Of a DNA stretch of 64,000 nucleotides, positions 9,272-17,619 are shown piece by piece; the first letter of the stretch is position 1; each line of letters starts with the position of its first letter. The DNA comes from Phyllobacterium trifolii. GTDB lineage: Bacteria > Pseudomonadota > Alphaproteobacteria > Rhizobiales > Rhizobiaceae. The notes under the pieces are model-generated. The model did no database searches, was not told the origin of the DNA, and worked only from the letters and a program-made list of their open reading frames with translations. Made by a program: the position numbers and the translations under genes. Location: assembly GCF_014192095.1 (NCBI RefSeq), contig NZ_JACHXN010000002.1, positions 62,001 to 126,000 on the forward strand, in the 5' to 3' direction.

Positions 9272-9295
9272 GCCCACCACTCCCTCGTGGTGGGC
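9272..9295 (-). terminator. Hairpin downstream of ridA-like gene
   Basis: GCCCACCAC (9272-9280) and GTGGTGGGC (9287-9295) form a perfect 9-bp stem with a 6-nt loop, nine bases after the stop codon of the minus-strand RidA gene. No U-run follows, so it may act as a pause or mRNA-stability element instead of a classic terminator. Confidence 0.5.
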
Positions 9296-9303
9296 ACCCC
9301 CAT

Positions 9304-9792
9304 TCAAGCCTCGACTTCGACGACGAGTTCAATCTCGATCGGCAGGCCAAGCGGCAGGCTTGCAACGCCGAGCACGACGCGGCCGGAGAGCTTATCCTCT
9401 CCGAAGACCTCGAGCAGCAGCTCGGACGCTCCATCCGCGACTTTCGGATGGTCTCTGAAATCACCCTCGGTGGCGATGTAGACGCCAAGGTTTGCGACGG
9501 CCTTTACCTTGTCCAGTGAGCCAAGATGTTCTCGCACGGCCGACAGTGCGCTGAGCGTCGCCACTTCCGCGGCCTTGCGGCCGTCCTCGGCGGTGAGTTC
9601 ACCCCCAACGCGTCCGATGAACTGGGGCTTGCGGTCGATGACAGGCAACATCCCGCTAAAGAAGACGAGGTTGCCGATCGTCACTGCTTCCACGTAAGCG
9701 CCAAACGGGGTTGGTGGTGGCGGAAGCGTGATGCGCAGTTCCTGCAGCCGCTGTTCTGCACCGGCTGCCGATGCTTTCACGAGGTCTACCAT
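9304..9792 (-). CDS. RidA (YjgF/YER057c/UK114) family protein
   Basis: A 162-residue RidA-family protein of the longer type. Classic RidA hydrolyses reactive enamine/imine intermediates in the cytoplasm. Visible are RITLPPPPTPFGAYVEAVTIGNLVFFSG and SLDKVKAVANLGVYIATEGDF; the end LPIEIELVVEVEA matches the usual C-terminal strand. The catalytic Arg of RidA is not at its expected place as far as I can judge, so this may be one of the Rid subfamilies with another role. Its ATG overlaps the end of the upstream SDR gene by 7 bp, so the two are co-translated. Confidence 0.85.
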   Translation of the reverse strand: MVDLVKASAAGAEQRLQELRITLPPPPTPFGAYVEAVTIGNLVFFSGMLPVIDRKPQFIGRVGGELTAEDGRKAAEVATLSALSAVREHLGSLDKVKAVANLGVYIATEGDFRDHPKVADGASELLLEVFGEDKLSGRVVLGVASLPLGLPIEIELVVEVEA

Positions 9793-10511
9793 TTGCCCAG
9801 ATGTGCGCCGCCATCAACGTGCAGCACCTCCCCGGTTATGTGCGGAGCTTCCGTCAGGAAGACGATCGCATCGACGATTTCCTTAACGGTGGAGATGCTC
9901 GCCATCGGCGACAGAGTCCGCAGGAAGTCCTTCGGATTGTCCTTGTGCAAAGGCGTGTCGACCACACCGGGGGCGACAGTGTTAACCCGGATACCATCGC
10001 TTGCATATTCCATTGCGATGTTCTTGGAGATCGCGTCGATCCCGCCCTTGGTCATCATGGGGACCGAGGCGGAAAGGCCGGCAATCGGATGATCGATCAA
10101 TGGCGTCGTGATGCTGACGATGCTGCCGCCGGAGTTCTGCGCCAGCATCTGCTTTACGGCCCGCTGGGTCAGGTGGATGAAGCCTTCGAGATTGGTCGAG
10201 GACAGCTTCCTGAAATCGTCCATCGTATAGTCGATGAACGGCTTGGTGTAGAAGATGCCGGCATTGTTGACGAGGGCATCGATCGAGCCGAACCGGCTGA
10301 TTGCGGTCTCTGCAACGCGCCTTGCTGTTTCGGGATCACCAATATCGCCATCGACGACAGCAATCTGATCAGAAGCCCGGAAGGCATCTGACGACGTTAC
10401 CTGGCGGGACGTCGCGACGACATTGTAGCCGCGCTCGGCAAAAGCCGTGACTATGCCTGCTCCGATACCCTGGGAAGCGCCCGTGACGATAACAGTTTTA
10501 GGTGTTGGCAT
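9786..10511 (-). CDS. SDR family oxidoreductase with atypical active site
   Basis: A 241-residue short-chain dehydrogenase/reductase fold. The nucleotide-binding TGASQGIG (residues 10-17) and the NNAG motif are intact. The expected Ser and YxxxK catalytic motif is altered: the segment reads SITTPLIDHPIAGL then SASVPMMTKGG, with proline where tyrosine should stand four residues before the lysine. The C-terminal DGGAH is normal. ATG 10511 has GGAGAT eight bases upstream and is preferred over 10523. It is co-translated with the RidA gene and divergent from a LysR gene. The cofactor may still bind; the reaction is unknown. Confidence 0.85.
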   Translation of the reverse strand: MPTPKTVIVTGASQGIGAGIVTAFAERGYNVVATSRQVTSSDAFRASDQIAVVDGDIGDPETARRVAETAISRFGSIDALVNNAGIFYTKPFIDYTMDDFRKLSSTNLEGFIHLTQRAVKQMLAQNSGGSIVSITTPLIDHPIAGLSASVPMMTKGGIDAISKNIAMEYASDGIRVNTVAPGVVDTPLHKDNPKDFLRTLSPMASISTVKEIVDAIVFLTEAPHITGEVLHVDGGAHLGKW

Positions 10512-10590
10512 TTTAATCTCCATCGGTTGCTAGCGCAGCAATTGCGCTTGTTGCCGATGAATATGGCTGAGACCCTATTGCGCGATTAGA

Positions 10591-10616
10591 TGGAAATATC
10601 TGGAATCTATTTTCCA
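10591..10616. promoter_or_regulatory. Candidate LysR operator in the divergent SDR/LysR gap
   Basis: TGGAAA (10591-10596) and TTTCCA (10611-10616) form an inverted repeat 20-45 bp before the LysR start and within the 124-bp divergent gap. LysR-type regulators usually bind such interrupted palindromes between themselves and the divergent target. Binding is inferred. Confidence 0.45.
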
Positions 10617-10635
10617 ATTATGCAAAAATCTTGTC

Positions 10636-11538
10636 ATGACGGATTTGAACGATATCGCGGTTTTCGTGAAGGTTGCGCAGTTCGAGAGCTTCAGCCGCGC
10701 AGCCCGCTCGCTCGGGATGCCGGTATCGACCGTCAGCCGCAAGGTCTCTGCGCTCGAGGACCAGCTCGGGGTCACCTTGATCCAGCGCACGACCCGCAAA
10801 CTGACGCTGACGCTACAAGGCCGTGCCTACTACAGTCAGTGCAGCGAACCTCTCAGCCACTTGTTCGATGCCGAGCAGGTTCTGACCCAAACACAGAAGC
10901 AGCCGGAAGGCCTGCTCAAAATCTCGGTGCCTGTGCTCATGGGGCAGGAACCATTTTATGCGTTTCTCTCCGCTTTCCTGAAAAGACACCCGCGCATAGA
11001 GGTCGATCTATTCATCACAAACCTCTTCGTCGATCTGATCGCGGAGAATGTCGACGTCGGCATTCGCTTCGGAGAGTTGCGCGATTCAACAATCGTCACG
11101 CAAAGGATCGGCAAGAGCGTCCGCTATGTCGTCGCGGCACCGGACTATCTCGAAGGCCGTACGGCTCCGGAAAAACCAGAGAATTTGAAGGACCACCAGT
11201 GCATCCTGCTCAACGGGCGCAACAATGAGGCGGAATGGCATCTGGTCAACGGACGCAAATCGCTCAAGCAGCATGTGTCAGGGCCGCTGTCGAGCAGGGA
11301 TTTTCAGTCGGTCGCCGCGTTCACTTATCGTGGCCACGGGATCGGCCTTTTGCCGTCGACCTATTGCGACGAACAGATCAAACGCGGCGAACTCATCCGC
11401 CTGCTGCCGGACTGGTCATCGCCGGAGATCTTCGTGCATGCGGTCTATCCGACCCGCCGGTATCTGCCCGCAAAACTGCTGGTCTTCCTCGATGAACTGA
11501 AGGCGTGGAAGAGTCCGCTATGGATTCCATTGCGCTGA
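10636..11538 (+). CDS. LysR-family transcriptional regulator
   Basis: A 300-residue LysR-type regulator. The N-terminal winged helix reads FVKVAQFESFSRAARSLG and STVSRKVSALEDQLG, followed by RTTRKLTLT. The effector domain from about residue 90 (LLKISVPVLMGQEPF) has the usual substrate-binding fold. It is divergent from the SDR/RidA pair, which is therefore its likely target. The inducer cannot be read from the sequence. Confidence 0.93.
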   Translation: MTDLNDIAVFVKVAQFESFSRAARSLGMPVSTVSRKVSALEDQLGVTLIQRTTRKLTLTLQGRAYYSQCSEPLSHLFDAEQVLTQTQKQPEGLLKISVPVLMGQEPFYAFLSAFLKRHPRIEVDLFITNLFVDLIAENVDVGIRFGELRDSTIVTQRIGKSVRYVVAAPDYLEGRTAPEKPENLKDHQCILLNGRNNEAEWHLVNGRKSLKQHVSGPLSSRDFQSVAAFTYRGHGIGLLPSTYCDEQIKRGELIRLLPDWSSPEIFVHAVYPTRRYLPAKLLVFLDELKAWKSPLWIPLR

Positions 11539-11705
11539 CAGCCATGTAGTTTGGCCAGTAGCATACATCGAACTACTTAGAGAGACCGACCGCCGCAAAG
11601 TAAAAATACCGACATCAGGGCCCAAAGCTTGCCGTTTTGCACTATCTCGGCTACTTTTGACAATTGCTGCAAGTTAGTCGGGGACGGCTGTCAGCCGGGT
11701 TTCAC

Positions 11706-12164
11706 ATGTCACATAATCTTATGGTCAATGGCAATGACTATGCCGTCGATGTGGATGACGACATTCCGCTTCTATGGGTTCTTCGCGACACCATAGGTCT
11801 TACAGGCACGAAATTCGGCTGTGGCATTGCCATGTGCGGTGCCTGCACTGTGCATGTGGATGGCATGCCGGTGCGGTCGTGCATCATGCCGGTCGCAGAG
11901 GCGGTGGGCAAACCTGTCACCACGATCGAGGCGATTGGCGATACTGCCGAAGGCGCGCGAATACAGAAGGCCTGGCTCGAAATCGATGTCGTCCAGTGCG
12001 GTTACTGTCAGTCCGGACAGATTATGTCCGCGACTGCCCTCCTTGCTGCCAATCCATCGCCGACCGACGACGATATCGATGCGGTCATGGCGGGAAACAT
12101 CTGTCGATGCGGTACCTATCCGCGCATTCGGGCGGCCATCAAACAGGCGGCGAAGGCGGGGTGA
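11706..12164 (+). CDS. (2Fe-2S)-binding subunit of a molybdenum hydroxylase (IorA-like)
   Basis: A 152-residue electron-transfer subunit with both expected [2Fe-2S] clusters. The ferredoxin-like cluster uses Cys39, Cys44, Cys47 and Cys59 ([18 protein letters not shown]); the helical-domain cluster uses QCGYCQSGQ (Cys98, Cys101) and NICRCGTY. It passes electrons from the molybdenum centre to the cytochrome encoded downstream. ATG 11706 is chosen over TTG 11664 because it begins the ferredoxin fold; the ribosome-binding site is weak. The large subunit gene starts 5 bp after its stop. Confidence 0.92.
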   Translation: MSHNLMVNGNDYAVDVDDDIPLLWVLRDTIGLTGTKFGCGIAMCGACTVHVDGMPVRSCIMPVAEAVGKPVTTIEAIGDTAEGARIQKAWLEIDVVQCGYCQSGQIMSATALLAANPSPTDDDIDAVMAGNICRCGTYPRIRAAIKQAAKAG

Positions 12165-12168
12165 TGCG

Positions 12169-14325
12169 ATGTCCATTCACGACAAAGTCAACGTTTCCGT
12201 TTCACGCCGCCACTTTCTGATCGGCACATCGCTAACAGGAGCCGGCCTCGTTTTCGGATTGCGGCCGTCGATTTCTTCGGCTGCCGCAGCCGGTTTTGAA
12301 CCAAACCCCTTCATTCGCATTCCTGCCGATGGCAAGATCGTCCTCATCATGCCAGCCGCGGAGATGGGGCAAGGCATCTATACGTCGATCGCGATGCTGC
12401 TCGCCGAAGAACTGGAAGTCCCCCTCGACCAGGTAGTGCTGGAGCATGCACCCGCCGATCCTGCCCGTTACGCAAACCCTTTGCTGGGCGACCAGATCAC
12501 CGGCGGTTCACTCTCCATTCGTGGCGTTTACGAGCAGATGCGCAAGGCCGGTGCCAGCGCCCGTATGGTGCTGATCAACACCGCAGCGCGTGGCTGGGAC
12601 GTTGCGCCGGATACGTGCACAGCCGAGGCCGGGGAGGTCGTTCACGCCGCAAGCGGACGCACCGCGGCCTATGGCAGCCTTATTCGAGCCGCTGCTGCCG
12701 AGACCGTTCCACAGGACGTGCCACTGAAGCCGTCATCCAGCTTCAAGGTTATCGGCCAGGCCATCCGGCGCCTTGATAGCCCGCAGAAAGTGAACGGTAC
12801 TGCAAAATTCGGCATCGACGCCCGTCCGGAAGGCGTGTCCTACGCCGCAATCGCGATTTGTCCGCACTTCGGCGGTAAACTGCGCAGCGTCGATGACAAG
12901 CCGGCAATGGCGGTTAAAGGCGTCAAGCAGGTGGTCCGCATCGAAGACGCGGTTGCGGTCGTGGCCGATAATACCGGTGCCGCCCGCAAGGGGCTTGCGG
13001 CGCTTTCCATCGAATGGGATCCGGGTCCGAGCGGCGATCTCACCTCGGCCGAGCTTGAGAAGCGCGTGGAGGATGCGACGAACGGCGGCAAGGCCCTGCC
13101 CCATATAAATGAAGGCGATGTCGCCAAGGCTGAAGCCGAACACGGGCCCGTTCATGAATTCGTCTACCGCATGCCGATCCTCACGCATTCGGCAATGGAG
13201 CCGATGAACTGCACGCTTCACGTTCGCAAGGACAGCTGCGACGTGTGGACCGGCACCCAGGTTGCGGGGCGTGCGCGGCAGGCGGTAGCCGACGTCACAG
13301 GCCTGCCTTTGGACAAGGTGGTGGTTCACAACCAGCTTCTCGGTGGCGGTTTCGGCCGCAGGCTCGACGTCGACGGCGTCATTCTGGCGGCGAAGATCGC
13401 GAAACAGGTTGATGGCCCGGTGAAGATCACCTGGAGCCGCGAGGAGGACATCCGCCACGACTGTTATCGCTATCTGAACTACAGCAAGGTCAGCGCGACG
13501 CTCGGCCCGGACGGCATGCCCGTCTCGTGGCGTCACCGCGTGATCGGTCCAGCCGTCATGGCGCGCTGGCTGCCGGCCTTTACCAAAGATGGTATCGACC
13601 TTGACATCATGGGCGGTGCAGAATCGTCCTACGCGATCCCGAACAAATTTACCGAGTTCGTGCGCCATGAGGCGCCCGACGGAATGTTGACCGGTAACTG
13701 GCGCGGCGTCGGCGCTACGCGCAACATCTTTCCGATCGAAGGCAGCATCGACGAACTGGCTACCGCCGCGAAAATCGATCCGCTCGAGTACCGCAAGCGC
13801 CTGCTGCAACATAAGCCGCGCCTGCTGGGTGCTCTTGATCTGGCCGCTGAGAAGGCGGGCTGGTCAAATGCCCTGTCTCAAGGCAAAGGCCGGGGCATCG
13901 CCCTTTCGGAGGATTTCGGCAGCTTTGCCGCAATGATCTCTGAAGTCAGCATTGGGGACGACGGAAAACCCAAGGTCGAGCGCATCGTCTGTGCAGTCGA
14001 CTGTGGTCAGGTCGTCAATCCGGACACGGTGGACGCCCAGATATTGAGCGGCATCGTCTATGGCCTCAGTGCTGCACTCTACGGACGCCTGACCGTTCAA
14101 AACGGAGCCGTTGTCGAGAGCAACTTCGACGACTCCCCCGTGTTGCGCATCCATGAGACGCCGAGGATCGAGGTATACATCATCCCTAGTTCGGAGGCGC
14201 CAGGCGGCATAGGCGAGGTCGGAACGCCCGGTGTTGCTCCGTCGCTGTTCAACGCGATCTTTGCGGCGACCGGCAAGCGGCTGCGGTCGCTGCCGATCGA
14301 CCAGCACGAATTCCAGAGGGTGTGA
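12169..14325 (+). CDS. Molybdopterin-binding subunit of xanthine dehydrogenase-family hydroxylase (IorB-like)
   Basis: A 718-residue molybdenum cofactor subunit of the isoquinoline 1-oxidoreductase/aldehyde dehydrogenase type. The N terminus carries a twin-arginine signal (SRRHFLIGTSLTGAGLVFGL), so the folded complex goes to the periplasm. Cofactor-binding segments include AAEMGQGIYTSIAMLLAEEL, LLGGGFGRRLDVDG and, near the end, EAPGGIGEVGTPGVAPSLFNAI, where the catalytic glutamate of the family normally lies. It is the second gene of a three-gene operon; only 4 bp separate it from the small-subunit gene. Substrate is probably an aldehyde or N-heterocycle, not determinable here. Confidence 0.92.
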   Translation: MSIHDKVNVSVSRRHFLIGTSLTGAGLVFGLRPSISSAAAAGFEPNPFIRIPADGKIVLIMPAAEMGQGIYTSIAMLLAEELEVPLDQVVLEHAPADPARYANPLLGDQITGGSLSIRGVYEQMRKAGASARMVLINTAARGWDVAPDTCTAEAGEVVHAASGRTAAYGSLIRAAAAETVPQDVPLKPSSSFKVIGQAIRRLDSPQKVNGTAKFGIDARPEGVSYAAIAICPHFGGKLRSVDDKPAMAVKGVKQVVRIEDAVAVVADNTGAARKGLAALSIEWDPGPSGDLTSAELEKRVEDATNGGKALPHINEGDVAKAEAEHGPVHEFVYRMPILTHSAMEPMNCTLHVRKDSCDVWTGTQVAGRARQAVADVTGLPLDKVVVHNQLLGGGFGRRLDVDGVILAAKIAKQVDGPVKITWSREEDIRHDCYRYLNYSKVSATLGPDGMPVSWRHRVIGPAVMARWLPAFTKDGIDLDIMGGAESSYAIPNKFTEFVRHEAPDGMLTGNWRGVGATRNIFPIEGSIDELATAAKIDPLEYRKRLLQHKPRLLGALDLAAEKAGWSNALSQGKGRGIALSEDFGSFAAMISEVSIGDDGKPKVERIVCAVDCGQVVNPDTVDAQILSGIVYGLSAALYGRLTVQNGAVVESNFDDSPVLRIHETPRIEVYIIPSSEAPGGIGEVGTPGVAPSLFNAIFAATGKRLRSLPIDQHEFQRV

Positions 14326-14327
14326 TC

Positions 14328-14969
14328 ATGGCCATGCGTTTTGCCGCCATTGCGATTGCATCCGTTCTCGCTACAGCCGGAACATATGTCGTCATGGGAC
14401 CCTTGCAGGTCAACGCCGAGACATCAGCCAGCGGCGCGCTCAAGGCCGTCTCCGATTTCGATACGATAACGGACACCAGCGCACGCTCGAAGGCCATCTT
14501 CGAAGAGGCAAGCCGCGTCCTGACGCATCCGCGCTGCATCAACTGCCATCCGGCAACCCGCAGCCCGACGCAAGGGGAAGACAAGCATCCGCACGTGCCG
14601 TTGATGATCGCCAGCAACAGCTCGGTCGGCCCGCTGGGTCTTGCCTGCAGCGCCTGCCATGGCGCGGAGAACCGTTCGATCGTCGGAAGCCGCATGAAAT
14701 CCATCCCGGGCAACGCACACTGGCAATTGGCCCCGGCGAGCATGGCCTGGCAAGGACTGACGGTCAGCGAAATATGCCAGCAGGTGAAGGACACGAGCCG
14801 CAACGGCAATCGCTCGCACGAGGATCTCATAAAACATATGGGCGAGGATCACCTCGTCGGCTGGGCTTGGCATCCGGGCGATGGACGAACCGCCCCGCCC
14901 GGATCGCAGGAGACATTTGCCGCGTTGATCGCCGCCTGGGTCAAGACCGGTGCCGACTGCCCCGATTGA
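14328..14969 (+). CDS. Dihaem c-type cytochrome-like protein
   Basis: A 213-residue exported protein with a hydrophobic signal segment (residues 3-30) and two haem-binding motifs, CINCH (70-74) and CSACH (107-111). It lies 2 bp after the molybdenum subunit gene with AGAGGG before ATG 14328, so it is the third gene of the operon. By position it is the electron acceptor that links the periplasmic molybdenum hydroxylase to the respiratory chain. Haem attachment would need the usual Ccm system, not seen in this window. Confidence 0.85.
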   Translation: MAMRFAAIAIASVLATAGTYVVMGPLQVNAETSASGALKAVSDFDTITDTSARSKAIFEEASRVLTHPRCINCHPATRSPTQGEDKHPHVPLMIASNSSVGPLGLACSACHGAENRSIVGSRMKSIPGNAHWQLAPASMAWQGLTVSEICQQVKDTSRNGNRSHEDLIKHMGEDHLVGWAWHPGDGRTAPPGSQETFAALIAAWVKTGADCPD

Positions 14970-15070
14970 TCAACCGGGCCCGGCCAGACACCCAACAAAA
15001 CTGTGATTTTGCCGAAATGGAATTAGCGGTTACGCTGCCAGCGCATCACAAAAAGCTCAGGAGTTAGACG

Positions 15071-15259
15071 ATGAAGACAATCCTCGTACTTGCCGCTGCT
15101 TTCGGTCTTACCGTATCGGCCGCCTCGGCCGATTGTGCGGGCCATACTGCCTCCGTTGACAAGGACATGACGACAGCCAGTGTCTCGAAAGACCAGACAC
15201 CCATTCCGGCTGAGAACCAATCAGTCAAACAGGAAAAGCCCCAGCAGGAAGCCGAATAG
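15071..15259 (+). CDS. Small secreted protein, unknown function
   Basis: A 62-residue protein with a clear signal peptide (MKTILVLAAAFGLTVSAASA, cleavage after ASA) and a short, charged, Gln/Glu/Lys-rich mature part with a single Cys near its start. CAGGAG lies 10 bp upstream of the ATG. The mature peptide is about 40 residues, with no recognisable domain; similar small exported proteins are common in rhizobial genomes. Function unknown. Confidence 0.65.
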   Translation: MKTILVLAAAFGLTVSAASADCAGHTASVDKDMTTASVSKDQTPIPAENQSVKQEKPQQEAE

Positions 15260-15726
15260 CTCGGGTTTTCGGGGAATGTGAACTATCGGGCGCGATCGGT
15301 GAGCTGATGCTTACCTCGCAAGTAAAGGTGAGCGTGCACCTGATGATGGACGCTCAAGATGCTTGAGCGGCACCCGCCCCGCGCGTCAATCGACGTGGTC
15401 CCAGTGGCGTCACAGGCGGTATCGCCGCCTCTCCGTCATCCTTTTCTCTTCGTCATCCTTTCCCTCTCCGTCATCCTCGGGCTTGACCCGAGGACCCACG
15501 GCTGAACTGCGAGGGCATCTCCATTCCGGCATTTGATGCCTGCTCCGTCATTGAGCAAGGATTTAACTGGAATGCTTGGTTGCCCCGAAACAACTGTGCT
15601 TCCTTTGCCATGGGTCCTCGGGTCAAGCCCGAGGATGACGGAAAGGTGGGTAGAGACTTCAGGGAGCAAACCCACACCCCTCGTGGTGAGCTTTCCTGAG
15701 CTTGTCGAAGGCCAACCACGCGACAG
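15260..15726. other. Gene-free, repeat-rich stretch
   Basis: About 470 bp with no credible gene. It contains CCGTCATCCT-type direct repeats (15434-15476), a perfect 31-bp inverted repeat (15468-15498 and 15611-15641), and a block at 15655-15735 that recurs at 16084-16155. Short frames here cross the repeats and are not genes. Confidence 0.7.
15468..15641. repeat. 174-bp element with perfect 31-bp inverted repeats
   Basis: The left arm 15468-15498 begins CCGTCATCCTCGGGCTTGAC and the right arm 15611-15641 is its exact reverse complement. The arms themselves are near-palindromic (CCTCGGG/CCCGAGG). A related single arm with changes lies at 16051-16082. The interior has no gene. The structure is that of a MITE-like or REP-like intergenic element. 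Confidence 0.85.
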
Positions 15727-15735
15727 CTATTTCGC
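15655..15735. repeat. Gene-end repeat, copy 1
   Basis: The block 'GACTTCAGGGAG ... CTCGTGGTGAGC ... CTTGTCGAA ... CCACGCGACAGCTATTT' recurs with small changes at 16084-16155. The stop codon of the DUF2945 gene falls inside this copy. Confidence 0.65.
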
Positions 15736-15945
15736 GGCCCTGAGTTCCGAAGCGCTTTTCAGGACCCTCCCGCCATCGTCCTGCTCGATCATATAGGCGG
15801 GCTCGTCTTTGGAAGCCTTGCGCGTCACCTCGACACCCTTGATCCTCCGCGTCACCGATTTGGTGAACTCCTCGACGACCTTGCCAGCGCCAACGCCCTC
15901 GGCCCAGTTCCATTCAACACGCGCGCCGTTGTGGAAATGTGTCAT
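15727..15945 (-). CDS. DUF2945 (TUDOR-like, HVA1 family) protein
   Basis: A 72-residue protein of the DUF2945 / hypervirulence-associated TUDOR-like family. It has the usual opening with a Trp-rich patch (GARVEWNWAEGVGAGKV), a 'T-R-R-I-K-G' core and the end EPAYMIEQDDGGRVLKSASEL. The fold is a small beta barrel; the family's function is unknown in bacteria. The length is typical. GGGAACACC lies just upstream. Its 3' end runs into an intergenic repeat. Confidence 0.8.
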   Translation of the reverse strand: MTHFHNGARVEWNWAEGVGAGKVVEEFTKSVTRRIKGVEVTRKASKDEPAYMIEQDDGGRVLKSASELRAAK

Positions 15946-16050
15946 GGGTGGGTGTTCCCTGTTGGTGGTGATTGAGAGCGGAATGATTGGCAGCGAGAGA
16001 GTGTTCCGAAAGAAGCATACTTCGTCTGAAGCCTAACCACCTCTCAGTCG

Positions 16051-16155
16051 TCCTCGGGCCTGACCCGAGGATCACGGAATGACGGACTTCAGGGAGTGCA
16101 CCACCTCCCTCATGGTGAGCTTGTCGAACCACGCACAGCTATTTTTGCCATTTGG
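16051..16155. repeat. Second repeat block: degenerate arm plus gene-end repeat copy 2
   Basis: 16051-16082 resembles one arm of the 31-bp inverted repeat (TCCTCGGGCCTGACCCGAGG), and 16084-16155 repeats the 15655-15735 block, including the ending 'CCACGCACAGCTATTT'. It lies just past the 3' end of the AT-rich membrane-protein gene. Confidence 0.65.
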
Positions 16156-16160
16156 CACAA

Positions 16161-16709
16161 CTAACCCTCCGCGTTCAAGAGATGGTGCATCGCTTGAACG
16201 GTAAGAGCGGCGGTCAAAGAAATTGCGGTGATGTAAAGAATGAGGAGAAAGGCCCACACAATACCAATCTGCGCCGGAGGCCAAATTTTGTCTGTATCAC
16301 CAGTAAAATCCAAGAGTAAAAGTTCACAGCTATGGTTTGGATTCCTATTCAAATAGTCGCTTGCTACGGGCAGATAGTCCCAGCCTATTGCCATTCGACC
16401 ATCCGAATAAGGACAACTCCACTCCGCTCTAACGAAAAAATATGCCAGCAAAACTACAATTGTTAAACCCGTATAAAGATAAAAAGTACTTGGTCGAGCT
16501 GGTGCTTTGACAGCCAACATTGCGCTGAGCATCATCGAAGCAACTATACTGATTATAAAGGGGCCTAGTCTAGAAACGTCCCCAGCTTCCCGCCAAAGCG
16601 TTGGTGGAGAAGCCACGATTGGTCCAACAATCGCAAAAATGAAGGCTGCGAAAGCTGAAAGCAGCGCCCACTTTGATTTTAGGCGCGAGATCAGCAGCTC
16701 GAGCTTCAT
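16161..16709 (-). CDS. Membrane protein of unknown function (AT-rich cassette)
   Basis: A 182-residue integral membrane protein with about four hydrophobic segments: residues about 14-34, 47-66, 78-93 and 148-170. A loop of about 50 residues with three cysteines lies between segments three and four. I do not recognise the family. Its ATG overlaps the stop of the upstream exported-protein gene by 4 bp, so the two are a coupled pair. Base composition is clearly more AT-rich than the flanks, and repeats lie on its outer side, suggesting acquisition by transfer. Confidence 0.7.
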   Translation of the reverse strand: MKLELLISRLKSKWALLSAFAAFIFAIVGPIVASPPTLWREAGDVSRLGPFIISIVASMMLSAMLAVKAPARPSTFYLYTGLTIVVLLAYFFVRAEWSCPYSDGRMAIGWDYLPVASDYLNRNPNHSCELLLLDFTGDTDKIWPPAQIGIVWAFLLILYITAISLTAALTVQAMHHLLNAEG

Positions 16710-17350
16710 TGAGTAATCAAGCAGGTGATCGATTGATCCTGCGCACCCTTGAGACCAATGTTGACTTCCTGTCGCTCTATAACTTTTCCATTCAAAATAG
16801 CCACCATTTCATATCGTCCGGGAGGGAGCGATCCTTCGCTTGGGCTGGTCGGATTGTTGAATCGGTATATAGGATCTTGGCCTGAAAGATATTTGGGACT
16901 GAACCCAATAAAATAGCCGTGTACTTCCTGCTGATTTCTCATTGTTTTGACGACAACAGACACTTCGCTGTACGCTATAGCCGATGCGGTGGGGACTGCA
17001 CGAATATATCCCGCTTTCACCGCCAAATCGTCTTTTACATCATAAACTATCTTCGCGTAACCTGCGTTTGTTTGCACTGCTGCCTCATCGAGCAACTTTC
17101 TATTGTAGTTCATTATTTCTTTATACTTATCTGTGGGAGAGCCGACCTTCCCAAAACTGTATTCTATAAAGGACCAATCTTCCGAAATTTCTCCCAGCGC
17201 TTTATTAACATCAGGCACATCCGATTTCTGCTTGAGAGCCCTTAAGCTGTCCGTTGGCACCGCCAACCCCCAATTATCTTGCGCTTTTACAATCTCGATC
17301 GGAAGCAACAAAAACATTGCCGTTAGTACAAAAGACTTCCAAATTGACAT
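16706..17350 (-). CDS. Exported protein of unknown function (AT-rich cassette)
   Basis: A 214-residue protein with a signal peptide (MSIWKSFVLTAMFLLLPIEI, cleaved about after VKA). The middle is helical. The C-terminal 70 residues, with PPGRYEMVAILNGKVIERQEVNIG, look like an immunoglobulin-like beta domain of the kind seen in periplasmic ligand or carbohydrate-binding proteins. The family is not recognised. ATG 17350 follows GGGGGA. It is coupled to the membrane-protein gene downstream. Both genes are AT-rich compared with their neighbours. Confidence 0.7.
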   Translation of the reverse strand: MSIWKSFVLTAMFLLLPIEIVKAQDNWGLAVPTDSLRALKQKSDVPDVNKALGEISEDWSFIEYSFGKVGSPTDKYKEIMNYNRKLLDEAAVQTNAGYAKIVYDVKDDLAVKAGYIRAVPTASAIAYSEVSVVVKTMRNQQEVHGYFIGFSPKYLSGQDPIYRFNNPTSPSEGSLPPGRYEMVAILNGKVIERQEVNIGLKGAQDQSITCLITQ

Positions 17351-17537
17351 GAACAGTCCCCCCACTAATCAGAATACATTGCTGCTGGTTTGAGTTCTAG
17401 TGGTTTATCACCGATGCCATCACACCCACAGTCATCAAAGCAAGCCGCTCCTCCCTTCACTCCCCTTGAACCTAACCCTCAAAATTACTCATCCCTTCGT
17501 CGTCTTGCCAATTCCTCCACTGATCCTTACATAAATC

Positions 17538-17600
17538 GCTGGAGGACGGCCTCCACGCTTCCCAAGCGTTTCCAGACAAAATCCGGGACGGCCCGATCGA
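17538..17600 (+). promoter_or_regulatory. Guanidine-II (mini-ykkC) riboswitch
   Basis: Two hairpins each capped by an ACGG loop: TGGAGG-ACGG-CCTCCA at 17540-17555 and CGGG-ACGG-CCCG at 17584-17595. Paired stem-loops with ACGR loops are the defining feature of the guanidine-II class, in which the two loops kiss around guanidinium and free the ribosome-binding site. The linker is 28 nt and itself contains a small CGCTT/AAGCG hairpin. AAAGGA and the start of a Gdx-type exporter gene follow directly, the expected target. Confidence 0.88.
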
Positions 17601-17619
17601 ACATTAAAGGATGGTCGTC

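Noticed and set aside
12733-13812. 359-residue minus-strand frame inside the molybdenum hydroxylase gene
   Set aside because: Shadow of the large-subunit gene, no family features.
15436-15719. Short frames across the repeat block (15436-15675, 15471-15719, 15533-15796)
   Set aside because: They translate the intergenic repeats; such frames recur wherever these repeats occur and have no ribosome-binding site.
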